From Liolophura sinensis (taxonomy: Eukaryota > Mollusca > Polyplacophora > Chitonida > Chitonidae), in the NCBI RefSeq assembly GCF_032854445.1, contig NC_088301.1, positions 37,375,187 through 37,435,186 on the forward strand: 60,000 nucleotides of DNA. Reading direction: 5' to 3'. Below the pieces are notes generated by a model, which saw nothing but the letters and a program-made list of their open reading frames with translations, did no database searches and was not told where the DNA came from. Position 1 is the first letter of the stretch. Every line of letters begins with the position of its first letter. Positions 46,901-55,960 of the stretch are shown here, piece by piece. The translations under genes and the position numbers were made by a program.

Positions 46901-49900
46901 GAGACCGTAAAGTACTCCTGTTATGCTGGGTTTGTTCTGAATGGAAGTCAAGTGCGAACATGTCAGTTCAATGAGAGGTGGTCTGACAAAGCACCTGTGT
47001 GTAACCCCATTGAATGTCCCACCACCTGAAGAGATCCCAAATGCTCTAGTTGCATGGACGAAAGGAAATACTTTCAGAGACATCATGGAGTATAACTGTA
47101 GCAAAGGCTACAGGTTAGAGGGGTATCCTCAGAGAACATGCTTAGAAAACACCTCATGGACTGCACCCCAGTTTGAATGCCACAGAATACAGTGCCAAGA
47201 AATAATCTCCATCCTGAACGGAATTGTAAACGCATCCTCATTTGAGTATGGAGCTGAAGTCAAGATTTCATGTGAGCATGGATTCAACTTGTCCGGAGAA
47301 GCAGTCTTAACCTGTGTAGGGGAAGGTTACTGGGACCATCCCATACCTGTCTGTGTAGAGAAAAGTTGTCCCGAACCAGTCATCATTGAAAAATGGCCGA
47401 ATAGAAGGACAGGACGACAGTGGTGGGAAGTGAGATCTATTACTACTGTAATGAGGGCTATAGGCTTGTGGGGGGACCAAATTCTGACATGTCAGGAGGA
47501 CAGCTCCTGGGATTATGACCCACCATTATGTGTTCTTCTTTCCTGCCCATACCCAGATAACATCTCCAACGGCCAGCTGGTGATCTCTAAAAACTCAACC
47601 AGTCTTGTGTTCAATGACATTGTCTTTTATGAATGTGATGAAGGATACATATTAGAGGGTGAGGAATTGTTAACTTGTTTGCAAAGTGGAGAATGGTCCT
47701 CGTCAACACCCTCATGTTCCAAGGTCACCTGTCCTTTGCCAGAAGTTGTGGCGCATGGGCAATATTTCGGCGCCAACTTTACGTATGGGACCACAATAGA
47801 CTATGTCTGTGATGAAGGCTATGAATTAACAGGATCTCCAGTGCGTCATTGCTTGTCTGGAGGAACATGGGACACCCCTTCTCCAAACTGTGATCCCGTC
47901 ATATGTCGGCAACCAGTCGAGATCAGTAATGGCAATGTCACTGTGGACACAGTGTTTTATGGAGGGGTAGTGAAATATTTCTGTGTGGACGGATATGAGT
48001 TAATAGGGAATTCATCACGCTATTGTCAGGCGGATAAAACATGGAGTGGCGAAGAGCCTTACTGCAGCATGCAATCTTGTCCTGTTCCTTCTAATGTAGA
48101 ACATGCTGAATTTGTTACAAGGCAGCTTTGCTGTTGACACATACAATATTGGAACATTCATTGAATACAGCTGTGAAGAAGGATTCGAGATTTTGGGAAA
48201 CGCTGTGTTGGAATGTCTACCAAACAGAACATGGAGTGGAGATTTCCCCTACTGTGTCAGGAAGACATGTTCTCCTCCAGAGGGCTTTGAGCATTATACA
48301 AAAACTTTCTTTGTCGGTGTGATAGTAGAACACAACTGTAATCCAGGGTTTGTCATACAAGGTGAAAGAACTCGTACCTGCCTAAGCAATGGTACATGGA
48401 CAGGCCAGGCACCAGATTGTGTGAGAGTACAATGCGCTTCTGTAAGTTCTATTCCTTATGGAAAAGTGATTGGAGAACAGTTCAGTTATGAGAGCTTCGT
48501 TTCATTCAAGTGTGATAATGGATACAGATTACTAGGAGCTTCTACAATAGAGTGCTTGGAAGATGGACGATGGAATGATTCAGTGCCATCCTGTTTCAGA
48601 ATCCAGTGTCCGGCACCAAGGCAAATACTGAACGGTGGATACACAGGACAAACGTTTTATGCAGGTGATGAAGTTCGGTATTATTGTAACCCTGGCTTCA
48701 TTGTTTTGGGGTATGATGGAAGTGTGTGTCAAGAAGATGGAACTTGGAGTTATGATGTTCCTTGGTGTGAACCCATCAGCTGTGGTGACCCACCAAAAGT
48801 GGAGCATGCCACTGTAGCGAATCCGGCCTCGGCGGTAGGTGACAAAAGCTACTATGTGTGTGAGGAAGGATATGACCTTGATGGAAATAATGTTATGGAA
48901 TGTGGACCAGATGGTTCATGGATCGGCGTTCCTCCTGTGTGCAGAGAAGTTTCTTGTGGGCCTTTGCCAGTCATCCTCCATGCTACCACTGTAATAACAC
49001 GTCACACACTGGGGAGCAAAGCAGAGTTCAAGTGCAGTCTAGGCTACAGAGCATCTGGAAATTTGACGGCAGAGTGTCGAGCCAACAGAACCTGGGTCTT
49101 TGATCAAGATTTGGAATGTGTTCCAGTAGACTGTGGGCCACCATTTTCCATACCTAATGGATTAGCACTTGTGAATGACACATCTTATGGAGCTAAAGCA
49201 GAGTACCAGTGTCACAGGGGTTTTAATCCTGTAGGTGGGTCAGCTGTTATCTGTTCAGAGACAGGAATATGGGTGGGTACAGCACCTGTGTGTCAGAGAA
49301 TAGCCTGTGGGCCCGCTCCAGCGACTGAAACTAACATCAGGGCCTTTGTATCCTTGGATGGGTTGCAAGTTACGTACACATGCCCAGTCAATATGCGGCT
49401 GGTGGGAGCATCGATCATTGTCTGTGGAGAAGATGGAGTGTGGAGTGATGTGCCGCCAATATGCAAGCCCGAAGGATGCGGAGAACCACCCCCTGTTAAA
49501 GATAAGCATCTCCTGGTAGTCTCTCAGCCACACCTGGTTTTCTTATCGTTGTCCTGATGGTTATGTTCTTAAAGGAGCCCCTTCCATTGTCTGCCTTCAA
49601 GGGGAGTGGAGTGATCAGGCACCAACATGTGATGGTAACTTTTAACTGACTTCCTTACTTACCTAGACAGAATAAGATGATCATAATGATGAGTGAAAAT
49701 ACATGTATCCATAAAATGTTCTGTTTTCTACTAATTATTCCATAAAGTACATACAGCTTAAAACAGTGCCTATTATGGATTTTTGTTTTCGATGACCAAG
49801 ATACAGCTTTAAATGTATTTACAAATTGTACCTCTATACACAAGATGATAATGAACACCATATCCACACACACTTAATACTTCTCTATTAAGATAGCTGA

Positions 49901-52900
49901 GCGGTAATTGACAGTTTGAGGTCAGGTTCCACCATCAAGTGCTTTTGACTGTCTTGTATTTGCAGGAATATCTTGCAGAGATATAGTCGCTCCAGTTCAT
50001 GGCACAATGACCAGCACAGGTCAGGAGGTTGGGCAGTCAGTACATTTTACTTGTGACCTGGGATACATTTTGATTGGTCAGGCTACTCTAATCTGTCAAG
50101 GTGATGGACAGTGGAATGGACTGGAACCAGTCTGCCAAGCACCCCCTGGTAAATAAATGACATAGATCATCTTTATGTTTGAGTACCGATAGTTAATTTT
50201 TCAAATGAAAGAGACTTGTTCAACAAAGTAATATAAAGACTGAAGGAAAGTTTCAAAGACAAGATTGCGTAGGAAGTGTCAACAAGTGTTATGCGAACTT
50301 AATCTCTTTCTTTTAGCATGTTTGTTAACCTCACAGTGCTAAATTTACTTTTTATATACAAAGTATGGTGATTATACATAAATTTGTTGAGACAAGCTGT
50401 AATTGTTATTTCTAAAAGGTTCCATCAACATTCAATGTGGTGATCTTCCTGAGATACCTGGTGTGCTCACGGTGCCCCAGGGTTTTGGACAAGGAGATAG
50501 TGTGACCTTGCAGTGTAAGGCTGGTTATGTGGCTGTGGGCTCCCTCAAGGTCATTTGTCTGAATGACCAGAGCTGGAGCCATCCGAGTGGACGTTGTGAG
50601 AGTATGTATTTACTAGGATTCACAAGAAACATATGAATGTCATTCACCAACAATTTCTTGGACAATGCTAACAAAAAAAAGGCTGGTTGCAATAACTGTT
50701 ACAGTCACTAACACATACTCTACATGACAAAGATATTGTATAACATCCGCTCAAAATCAGATTTTTACATTGGATGCATACCAAGATTATTCACTTAAAA
50801 TAATACCTTTGTCTTCTATGCAGCTATTTATACTTGTATCATGTTTTTTTTTGTCTCAATAATTCTCATATGTTATGACATGACTTGATAATCTTTGTCA
50901 TATTGATTATAAAATACAAATATATGGACTTACAGACCTCATTTTATATCTACCTACATGTAGGTATTGATATATCGATATGGTAACAGAAAATATATAC
51001 TGAATTTGTTGATTTAGTGTACTCATGAAACTTCACAGGACGGATACATCATTGCATTTTGCATACAAGGTATTTCTCATTTTTACCTGGTGCACCTGTA
51101 TTATGACACCACTTTGGATATCATAAATAAATGGGGTTCACTTATGTTATTTATGTGTTTAACTTTGTATAATGTTTCCATTGTACTTAGGAGTTTACTG
51201 TGGTCAACCACCAAACAGTGATGCAAAGAGCATAATGTTAATGGGACGATCCTATTACTATGGTGACCGCATTGTGTACATGTGTCGCCGTGGTCTACAG
51301 CCAGCCCAATCCCCCTCCATTCTGACATGCCAGGAAGATGGTACTTGGGATAAACAAGCTGCTTGCATAGGTAAATATTATATTATAGTGCCTTCTGTGT
51401 CAATGGGGCGAAATAGTCTTGGGTACAGCGTAAAACACCAATCATGTGTCAAAAGTAGTGCAGGAAAGAGACCAGTTATTGTTGAGTGAAAGAACACTGG
51501 AAACAATTGCTAAGACTACATTATTTTTTGTAAAAAAATTGCAAATACAGTGCTTGAATGTTAAGATGGGATAAGAACCATATTGATAATGTTGCTGATG
51601 TGACATCAAGATTTTCTACTTTTATATTTTTACCCTGCTGTCATATTTAACATACTGGGTTCAGATTGTATTGTCACAATGTCTGTCTTTCCATATCAGC
51701 AATATGATTGCAATATAAGTCAAACCATTTAAGATTTCATATTTGGTAGGTGGATTCATAGGGCGATTGTGGTGAGCTATTTTCTATTATAAAGCTGCAG
51801 ATAATGCAATAAAATTTTTGGTTTCAATGGCTATGGACCAATAACAACCAATTTCATTGACTGTGAACACAATAATTATGGCTTCACACAGGGATTCCAA
51901 ATTTGGTAAACAGGTTCATATTTGGATGAAGTCGCTGAGCCAAGCAGATTCCTGGTTAAAAAGCAAACGACTGAAAATAGCATGTTACAATTCAGAAGTT
52001 TACATAATTTATATGTTTTATTTGGTGAATTGTTTTTTGTAGCCCAATGTAAATTTCCATGTTTAAATGGGGGACGTTGCATAGGGAACAACCGTTGCAA
52101 ATGCCTGAGTGGGTTTGGAGGACCGCGTTGTGAAACACGTAAGATTTGGTTGTGTATGGTATGCATATGTACGTATAGGTCTATGTATGAAATTATTAAT
52201 CTGAAAAGAAGAGACATTACATGTGTGTATTGTAGGTAGTAGTAGTATAGCTGTATACATGTACTAAATAGAATTTATGTATTTACTGTGACCAGTCTAG
52301 TATGACTCAAGCAGTTTAAATTGGAAACATTTGAATTTGTACTTACAAAGTCTTACATATACATGTGTGTACCAATATTAAATAACCTTTCTTGAACTAT
52401 TCGCTGTTTCTCTGTCAAACAGATTTAAAAAATACTTGTGTAAATGTTGTCAGCGTGTACATTATGTATCTTTTCGTTAATATCATTCAGCTCAATCAGT
52501 ATTTAGCAAAAGAGTACATGATCTGAAAAGTCAAAACTTTATAGATTATGTGATATAACCTATATTCTCATACTGTACATGTGTATCTACTTTGTCAGCC
52601 ATTTGTATACTACCATGCTTGAATGGAGGACGTTGCTTAGGACCTTACAAATGCCAGTGTAAACCAGGTTATACGGGCAGCAGGTGTCACAAAGGTATTT
52701 GTAGATTTTCACACCTTTATGTGTAAGGAAACTCATGTTAAAATGTAGGATTAATGTCACAAAACAAACAGTGGCATTTTACCGTCTCCTAGTAGCATAG
52801 TTAGATGTACAATGATTGCACCACTCCTAACTCACATGTAGTTGTAGAATATTTACACCACTTGCTGCTTAATGCTGAGCCCCTGATACGAAAGCCACCA

Positions 52901-55306
52901 TTTCATCACTGAACTCCTCTGTTTAACCTATCTGGGATTTGAATCTCAGAACTTCCTAATAGGCAATCATGTGACTGGTAAAAGTTTTGTGGAGACATGA
53001 CTGGATAAGGTATTACCCATTATTAATAAGAGATGAGCCAGAATTGATAGTGTGGTCAGGATATGGAAAAGAGATGAGCCAGGATTGCTAGAGTGCTCAG
53101 GAAAATGTGGAATAGAGAGGAGCCAGAATTGCTAGTGAGGTCAGGGTAATGTACATGTAGAAAAGGGATTCGCCAGAATTACTATTAAGGCCTGGGTAAG
53201 GAAGAGAGGAGAGCCCGAACTGCTGGCGAGGTCTGGAGAATGTGGAAAAGAGAAGAGCCAGAATTGCTAGTGAGGTAAGGATACGGAAAAGAGATGAGCC
53301 AGAATTGCTAATGAGGTCAGGACAATGTGGAAAAAAAGAAGAGCCAGAATTGCTAATGAGGTCAGGATAATGTGGAAAAAGAGAAGAGCCAGAATTGCTA
53401 GGGATGCCAGGATAATGTGGAAAAGAGATGAGCCAGAAGTGCTGGTGAGGTCAGGTTATGGAAAAAGAGAAGAGCCAGAATTGCTAATGAGGTCAGGATA
53501 ATGTCTAAATAGAGAATTGCTAGGGAAATCAGGATAATGTGGAAAAGAGAAGAGCCAGAATTACTGGTGAAGTCAGGTTATGGAAAAAGAGATGAGCCAG
53601 AATTACTGGTGAAGTCAGGTTATGGAAAAAGAGAAGAGCCAGAATTACTGGTGAAGTCAGGTTATGGAAAAAGAGAAGAGCCAGAATTACTGGTGAAGTC
53701 AGGTTATGGAAAAAGAGAAGAGCCAGAATTACTGGTGAAGTCAGGTTATGGAAAAAGAGATGAGCCAGAATTACTGGTGAAGTCAGGTTATGGAAAAAGA
53801 GAAGAGCCAGAATTACTGGTGAAGTCAGATTATGGAAAAAGAGATGAGCCAGAATTGTTAATGAGGTTAGGATAATGTGGAAAAGAGTGACATCCCAGTG
53901 CGAGAAGAGCCAGAATGGCTAGGCACTTCAAGATAATATGGAAAAGAGAAGAGCCAGAATTGCTAGTGAGGTCAGGATAATGTATATGTAGAAAAGAGAC
54001 GAGCCAGAATTGAAATCAGGAAATTGTGGAATAGAGAGGAGCCAGAATTGCTAGTGAGGTCAAGTTTTGGGAAAAGAAATGAGCCAGAATTGCTAATGAG
54101 GTCAGGATAATGTGGAGAAAGAGACGAGCCAGAATTGCTAGTGAGGTCAGTGTAATGTACATGTAGAAAAGCGACGAGCCAGAATTGCTAGTGAAGTCAG
54201 GTTTTGGAATTGCTAGGGATTTGCTGTGGAAAAGAGAAGAGCCAGAATTGCTGGTGAGGTCAGGATAATGTGGAAAAGAGAGGAGCTAGAATTATTAGTG
54301 AGGTCAGGATAATGTGGAAAAAGAGGAGCTAGAATTTCTAGTACGTATATTTATTTATTTGATTGATGTTTTATGCTGTTCTCAAGAACGTTTCAGTTTT
54401 ATGGCAGCCAGCATTATGAATGGAGGAAATATATAGTAGTATATGAAGTATATGTTTCAAATATTTATTTAGTGTTTCAAATATTTACCATAAACTTGAC
54501 AGCTATGGGAGTATTGTGGAAGTAATGTGAACCAAAAAAAAAAAAAAAAATTGACATCATTGGTATTTTTTGCAGCCGTGTGTAATCCTGACTGTGGTGA
54601 AGGTGGACGTTGCATCAGGCCAGGAAAATGTTCCTGTCTGCCTGGATTTCTACCTCCAAACTGTGAAGAGGATATGTGAGTGCCATTAGTTTCCTAATAC
54701 CTACTTTTGCCAATGGGTATATTGTCATTGTGTTTAAATTTTTTTTGTCCATTATCAAAATATTTTGATAAATGATTCATGTATCTGCATAAAGTTTTAT
54801 AAACCTGTTTACATGTGCCTCCCCTCAGTAGGAAGCCTGCTTCAGTGTGAAGCCTGTCAAAAATAAACATTGTATCAAAATATTTTATTGCCAGAATTAT
54901 CTGGATATCTACTCAGACAAATTCAGTAAAGCGTCACCTAGATTGTATTAGAGTGTGGTTGATGCAAATACATGTTTGTACTGGATTTTGTATTTTAAAA
55001 CACAGTATATGAAGAACTACTTAGGCAGATTTCGTAAATTTCATAAGTGGAATAGCAGATCCCCTAGACTGGGTTACTTTATTACCTGACATTTGACTTA
55101 CTTTCAAAATTTGCCTAAAAATAGTTTATCCGAAAACTGCATGCTGAGTAAAATTTAATGAAATCCTTATCTTGTGAACATCAAAGCGACATTTTAGTGT
55201 TTTTTTTTGCCTTAGTTTGTCAGACAGTTACAGTGTATAATAGTAATTGTTTTCACCACATTGTTCTCTTAATTTCAGAAGCCTACCACCTGGCCAAATC
55301 AGCTAA
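31403..55306 (+). CDS. SVEP1: SVEP1/polydom-like secreted multi-domain protein
   Basis: Large extracellular adhesion protein; vertebrate SVEP1 binds integrin alpha9beta1 and acts in lymphatic development. Exons before the gap: 31403-31945, 35348-35603, 36379-36555, 37069-37230, 39093-39272, 39693-39872, 40207-40407, 41309-41557, 42260-42496, 43379-43572, 44480-44649, 44793 into the gap (44850-45049). After it: to 49634 as one giant exon, then 49966-50148, 50419-50601, 51191-51370, 52043-52138, 52599-52694, 54576-54675, 55279-55306. Module order is signal peptide, vWA, Cys-rich, ephrin-receptor-like, CCP x3, HYR x2, CCP, SVEP1 linker, [gap], CCP x about 29, EGF x3. This follows vertebrate SVEP1 at both ends; its central EGF array and pentraxin are not seen. 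Nearly all module borders are phase 1. Frameshifts at 43534-43551 and throughout 45150-47480 look like assembly errors rather than decay. Confidence 0.9.
32341..32395 (+). mobile_element. SINE 3' fragment
   Basis: Only the 3' piece (GAAATATTCTTGAGTACGGC, then AAAACGCCAATCA) in plus orientation, 23 bp upstream of a fuller copy. Confidence 0.8.
32419..32697 (+). mobile_element. SINE copy, full length, plus strand
   Basis: Starts GGGGCCTCCGTGACGGAGTG GTTAGC, a tRNA(Ser)-like head with an A box, then GAGTTCAAACC as B box. It continues through the common body (GTGGGAAGGTCCATCAGCAA) to a 3' end in AAACAAATAAATAA. Divergence from the consensus of the other copies is moderate. Confidence 0.88.
33156..33488 (+). 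CDS. Unassigned open frame in intron
   Basis: 110 codons from an ATG, beginning [16 protein letters not shown] and including [18 protein letters not shown] recognise no family. It lies inside an intron next to a retroelement relic, so it may be a transposon fragment or chance. No splice or promoter support. Confidence 0.12.
   Translation: MPVFIKDVHNIPLTVVIRGYKPCLFVAHDFGTLPFPEECHRTVLKFHVVDTGINFSFRVFTDEQFRFEECRFLKEIQRFAAATTVPGDFTADKYFSYDIILCDVNVPFSS
34230..35260 (+). mobile_element. Penelope-like retroelement relic (broken reverse transcriptase)
   Basis: Segments in three frames match the order of Penelope-like reverse transcriptases: [24 protein letters not shown] with [80 protein letters not shown]. 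Frameshifts lie near 34290 and 34670. The catalytic YxDD segment between the last two blocks is absent, so a deletion removed the active site. No GIY-YIG endonuclease was found. This is a dead copy in the vWA intron. Confidence 0.75.
35348..35603 (+). CDS. SVEP1: SVEP1-like exon 2: second half of vWA
   Basis: Begins [20 protein letters not shown], whose ITDG aspartate is the third metal-site motif. It continues [20 protein letters not shown] and [18 protein letters not shown], closing the fold at [14 protein letters not shown]. It follows the vertebrate SVEP1 vWA closely. Acceptor CATGCAG; phase 0 in, phase 1 out. Confidence 0.95.
36379..36555 (+). CDS. SVEP1: SVEP1-like exon 3: Cys-rich EGF-like module
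   Basis: Encodes [20 protein letters not shown], then [20 protein letters not shown] and [11 protein letters not shown]. It corresponds to the Cys-rich module directly after the vWA domain in SVEP1 (CC, CxCGTxTG). Phase 1 at both ends. Confidence 0.92.
37069..37230 (+). CDS. SVEP1: SVEP1-like exon 4: ephrin-receptor-like Cys module
   Basis: Encodes [38 protein letters not shown] and CKTGFRS, the GCC2/GCC3 (ephrin-receptor-like) pattern with CPDENH as in SVEP1. It is too short and Cys-spaced to appear as a long open frame. Acceptor TTTCAG at 37068, donor GCAG|GTATTT. Confidence 0.92.
37231..39092 (+). other. Intron, 1.9 kb, nothing recognised
   Basis: Joins exon 4 to the first CCP exon. Open frames at 37944-38314 show no family resemblance and lack fitting splice sites. 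Confidence 0.55.
39093..39272 (+). CDS. SVEP1: SVEP1-like exon 5: CCP (sushi) module 1
   Basis: From [15 protein letters not shown] to [12 protein letters not shown]. It has the CCP cysteines and Trp plus an extra Cys pair (DQCDS, AACGIRC), as in the first SVEP1 CCPs. 180 nt, phase 1 both ends. Confidence 0.95.
39693..39872 (+). CDS. SVEP1: SVEP1-like exon 6: CCP module 2
   Basis: From [16 protein letters not shown] to [10 protein letters not shown], with [18 protein letters not shown] between. CCP pattern with the same extra cysteine pair; 180 nt, phase 1 both ends. Confidence 0.95.
40207..40407 (+). CDS. SVEP1: SVEP1-like exon 7: CCP module 3
   Basis: From [20 protein letters not shown] to [15 protein letters not shown], with [17 protein letters not shown] between. 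A slightly longer CCP of 67 residues, phase 1 both ends. Confidence 0.93.
40439..40688 (+). mobile_element. SINE copy, full length, plus strand
   Basis: Head GGGTCTATGTGGCAGAGCGG TTAG, B box GAGTTCAAGTCC, body GGGAAGGTCTGTAAGCAACC, and a 3' end of AAATAAATAAATAAATAAAT. It starts about 30 bp after the exon 7 donor. Confidence 0.85.
41309..41557 (+). CDS. SVEP1: SVEP1-like exon 8: HYR module 1
   Basis: From [20 protein letters not shown] through [15 protein letters not shown] to [20 protein letters not shown]. It is a hyalin-repeat immunoglobulin-like fold with the CPPDI start and ASCSFTV end. Phase 1 both ends. Confidence 0.95.
42260..42496 (+). CDS. SVEP1: SVEP1-like exon 9: HYR module 2
   Basis: From [20 protein letters not shown] through [12 protein letters not shown] to [18 protein letters not shown]. 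Second HYR module, order as in SVEP1. Phase 1 both ends. Confidence 0.95.
42645..43310. repeat. 86-bp tandem repeat, eight copies
   Basis: Units begin with GATAGGTAGTCATTCACTG and contain CATCAGGTGGTTTTCTGATA and CCAAACATCCTAGTAACAAC. GGTAGT starts at about 42665, 42752, 42840, 42923, 43009, 43091, 43177 and 43263 (steps 81-88). It fills most of the intron before exon 10 and ends about 70 bp before that exon. Confidence 0.92.
43379..43572 (+). CDS. SVEP1: SVEP1-like exon 10: six-Cys CCP, with a frameshift
   Basis: Encodes [34 protein letters not shown] and [12 protein letters not shown]. The open frame then gives LPFQTAQ and lacks the final cysteine. In the neighbouring frame the end reads IAIPDCS, which supplies that cysteine and also ends in phase 1, as the next exon needs. 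A one-base loss between about 43534 and 43551 explains both. Whether it is real or an assembly error cannot be told here. Confidence 0.85.
44219..44372 (+). mobile_element. SINE 3' half, plus strand
   Basis: Keeps GACGTGGAAGGTCTACCAGC, the CCCAGAGCCCAGTTTC stretch and GAAATGTTCTTGAGTACGCC, ending AATCATAAATAAATA. The tRNA-like head is missing. Confidence 0.82.
44480..44649 (+). CDS. SVEP1: SVEP1-like exon 11: SVEP1 linker region, first part
   Basis: Starts after TACCACAG in phase 1: [15 protein letters not shown], then [20 protein letters not shown] and DFEVSVSKR. With the next exon it gives a C-x(about 23)-C-x5-C pattern that aligns by eye with the SVEP1 segment following the six-Cys CCP. 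An internal CTCTGCAG at 44523 could be a second acceptor, but only the longer exon keeps the phase. Confidence 0.75.
44793..44849 (+). CDS. SVEP1: SVEP1-like exon 12, cut by the gap
   Basis: Starts after TTATTCAG in phase 0: [19 protein letters not shown], then runs into the N run. Completes the linker cysteines begun in exon 11. Confidence 0.75.
44850..45049. other. Assembly gap, 200 N
   Basis: A run of exactly 200 N between the SVEP1 linker and the CCP array. The round number suggests a placeholder rather than a measured length. Protein open frames drawn across it are artefacts. Confidence 0.98.
45050..49634 (+). CDS. SVEP1: SVEP1-like giant exon: about 26 CCP modules, many frameshifts
   Basis: 4585 nt without an intron, ending GATG|GTAACT in phase 1. 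I count 26 CCP starts, among them [127 protein letters not shown] and [10 protein letters not shown]. Each module keeps the four Cys, GY and W positions, but the frame jumps repeatedly. Approximate sites: 45158, 45210-45230, 45262, 45290, 45325, 45514, 45605, 45885, 46180, 46325-46390, 46588, 46715, 46770-46820, 46875, 47025, 47392-47475, 48115 and 49515-49545. The left end is cut by the gap. CCP modules mediate protein binding. Confidence 0.9.
49635..49965 (+). other. Intron after the giant exon
   Basis: 331 bp, AT-rich, nothing else recognised. Confidence 0.6.
49966..50148 (+). CDS. SVEP1: SVEP1-like CCP exon
   Basis: From [19 protein letters not shown] through [14 protein letters not shown] to [14 protein letters not shown]. 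Intact CCP, 183 nt, phase 1 both ends; TTTGCAG and G|GTAAAT borders. Confidence 0.95.
50419..50601 (+). CDS. SVEP1: SVEP1-like CCP exon
   Basis: From [17 protein letters not shown] through [14 protein letters not shown] to [10 protein letters not shown]. Intact CCP, 183 nt, phase 1 both ends. Confidence 0.95.
50602..51190 (+). other. Intron, nothing recognised
   Basis: 589 bp, AT-rich, no repeat or exon noticed. Confidence 0.55.
51191..51370 (+). CDS. SVEP1: SVEP1-like last CCP exon
   Basis: From [14 protein letters not shown] through [14 protein letters not shown] to [10 protein letters not shown]. Last CCP before the EGF modules, 180 nt, phase 1 both ends. Confidence 0.93.
51385..51450 (+). 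mobile_element. Decayed SINE 3' fragment
   Basis: GAAATAGTCTTGGGTACAGC followed by GTAAAACACCAATCA matches the 3' end of the common SINE family. Short and diverged. Confidence 0.55.
52043..52138 (+). CDS. SVEP1: SVEP1-like EGF module 1
   Basis: [20 protein letters not shown] followed by [12 protein letters not shown]: a short EGF without the calcium-binding motif, as in the C-terminal EGF triplet of SVEP1. 96 nt, phase 1 both ends. Confidence 0.95.
52599..52694 (+). CDS. SVEP1: SVEP1-like EGF module 2
   Basis: [20 protein letters not shown] followed by [11 protein letters not shown]. 96 nt, phase 1 both ends; nearly the same sequence as the matching vertebrate SVEP1 EGF. Acceptor TTGTCAG, donor G|GTATTT. 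Confidence 0.95.
53030..54345. repeat. 42-bp minisatellite array in intron
   Basis: About 30 copies of AAAGAGAAGAGCCAGAATTG CTAGTGAGGTCAGGATAATGTGG-type units. Flanking copies are diverged and of uneven length. The core 53554-53889 holds eight nearly identical units at exact 42-bp steps. Because 42 is divisible by three, the core reads as an open frame of repeated [14 protein letters not shown]. That frame is a by-product: the array lies inside an intron and has no acceptor or donor. Confidence 0.93.
54348..54430 (-). mobile_element. SINE 3' fragment
   Basis: TATTTATTTATTTGATTGAT, CTCAAGAACGTTTCAG and GCAGCCAGCATTATG from the family 3' end, directly after the minisatellite. The rest is missing. 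Confidence 0.75.
54576..54675 (+). CDS. SVEP1: SVEP1-like EGF module 3
   Basis: [20 protein letters not shown] followed by [13 protein letters not shown]. Third EGF of the C-terminal triplet; donor GATAT|GTGAGT, phase 2 out. Confidence 0.95.
54676..55278 (+). other. Last intron of the SVEP1-like gene
   Basis: 603 bp, AT-rich, no feature recognised. Confidence 0.6.
55279..55306 (+). CDS. SVEP1: SVEP1-like terminal coding exon
   Basis: After TTTCAG, with the split codon ATA it adds ISLPPGQIS and stops at TAA 55304-55306. A short C-terminal tail after the last EGF is normal for SVEP1. Confidence 0.85.
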
Positions 55307-55377
55307 GATTAGAAGATAAAAGTTCTCAGCTGTGTACAAAGAATGGATGCTTAACCTTACCAAACATGGACTACACT

Positions 55378-55383
55378 AATAAA
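55378..55383 (+). terminator. Poly(A) signal of the SVEP1-like gene
   Basis: AATAAA 72 bp after the stop codon, a normal position for a short 3' UTR. Confidence 0.65.
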
Positions 55384-55793
55384 GTCAACTGTCACCAGTA
55401 TTAAACCTGATGCACGGAGTAGCTGATGTGTTTTATTTACGTGTATATGTTGTGAGCAATAATTAGTGAAAAAAAGAAAAATCAGAGAGTAATACAATGT
55501 AAAAAAAAAAAACGTTTACTTACTCTACGTGTACATGGACCCCTATAATTTTTTTAAAATATGGTGCAGTGTATGTGTGAATTCATTACCCTGCTGAAAC
55601 AGTGAAATAATGTTCATGACTGTCAAGGGTATATAATTGAGGATAATATTTTTGTACTGATCATGAAATCATGGATTCTTTTTACATTTAAAGAAAGAGG
55701 TGGTGTCTACTTACTTGTGTTGTGTTTGAGTTGCTGTGTCCTGTTTGAGTGTGCCAGTTAATCCAGAATTAGTTGATGAATATTGGCCCATAA

Positions 55794-55960
55794 GTGTTGC
55801 AGACATTCTGATAACTTTTATCAGTTATATTTATTTTATTTCATTTGATTGGTGTTTTACGCCGTACTCAATAATATTTCACTCATACAACGATTCACTC
55901 AAGCCAGCATGAGCTGGACTCACAGCAACTGAACTTGTGAGAGGCTGCTCTAGTATGCTT
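55794..55960 (-). mobile_element. SINE copy, internally deleted, within a local duplication
   Basis: SINE from about 55827 (ATTTATTTTATTTCATTTG) through CGTACTCAATAATATTTC, then a jump to CCAGCATGAGCTGGACT. The 33 bp to its left (GTTGCAGACATTCTGATAAC...) recur beside the SINE fragment at 57063, so flank and SINE were duplicated together. Confidence 0.75.

Noticed and set aside
45050-49634. Giant CCP exon as a processed pseudogene
   Set aside because: It is flanked downstream by intact, phase-matched SVEP1 exons, lacks a poly(A) tail, and its module pattern is conserved; assembly error explains the frameshifts better.
53537-53875. 112-codon open frame of 14-residue repeats
   Set aside because: It is the homogenised core of a 42-bp minisatellite within an intron; it has no splice sites or promoter, and the unit being a multiple of three explains the open frame.
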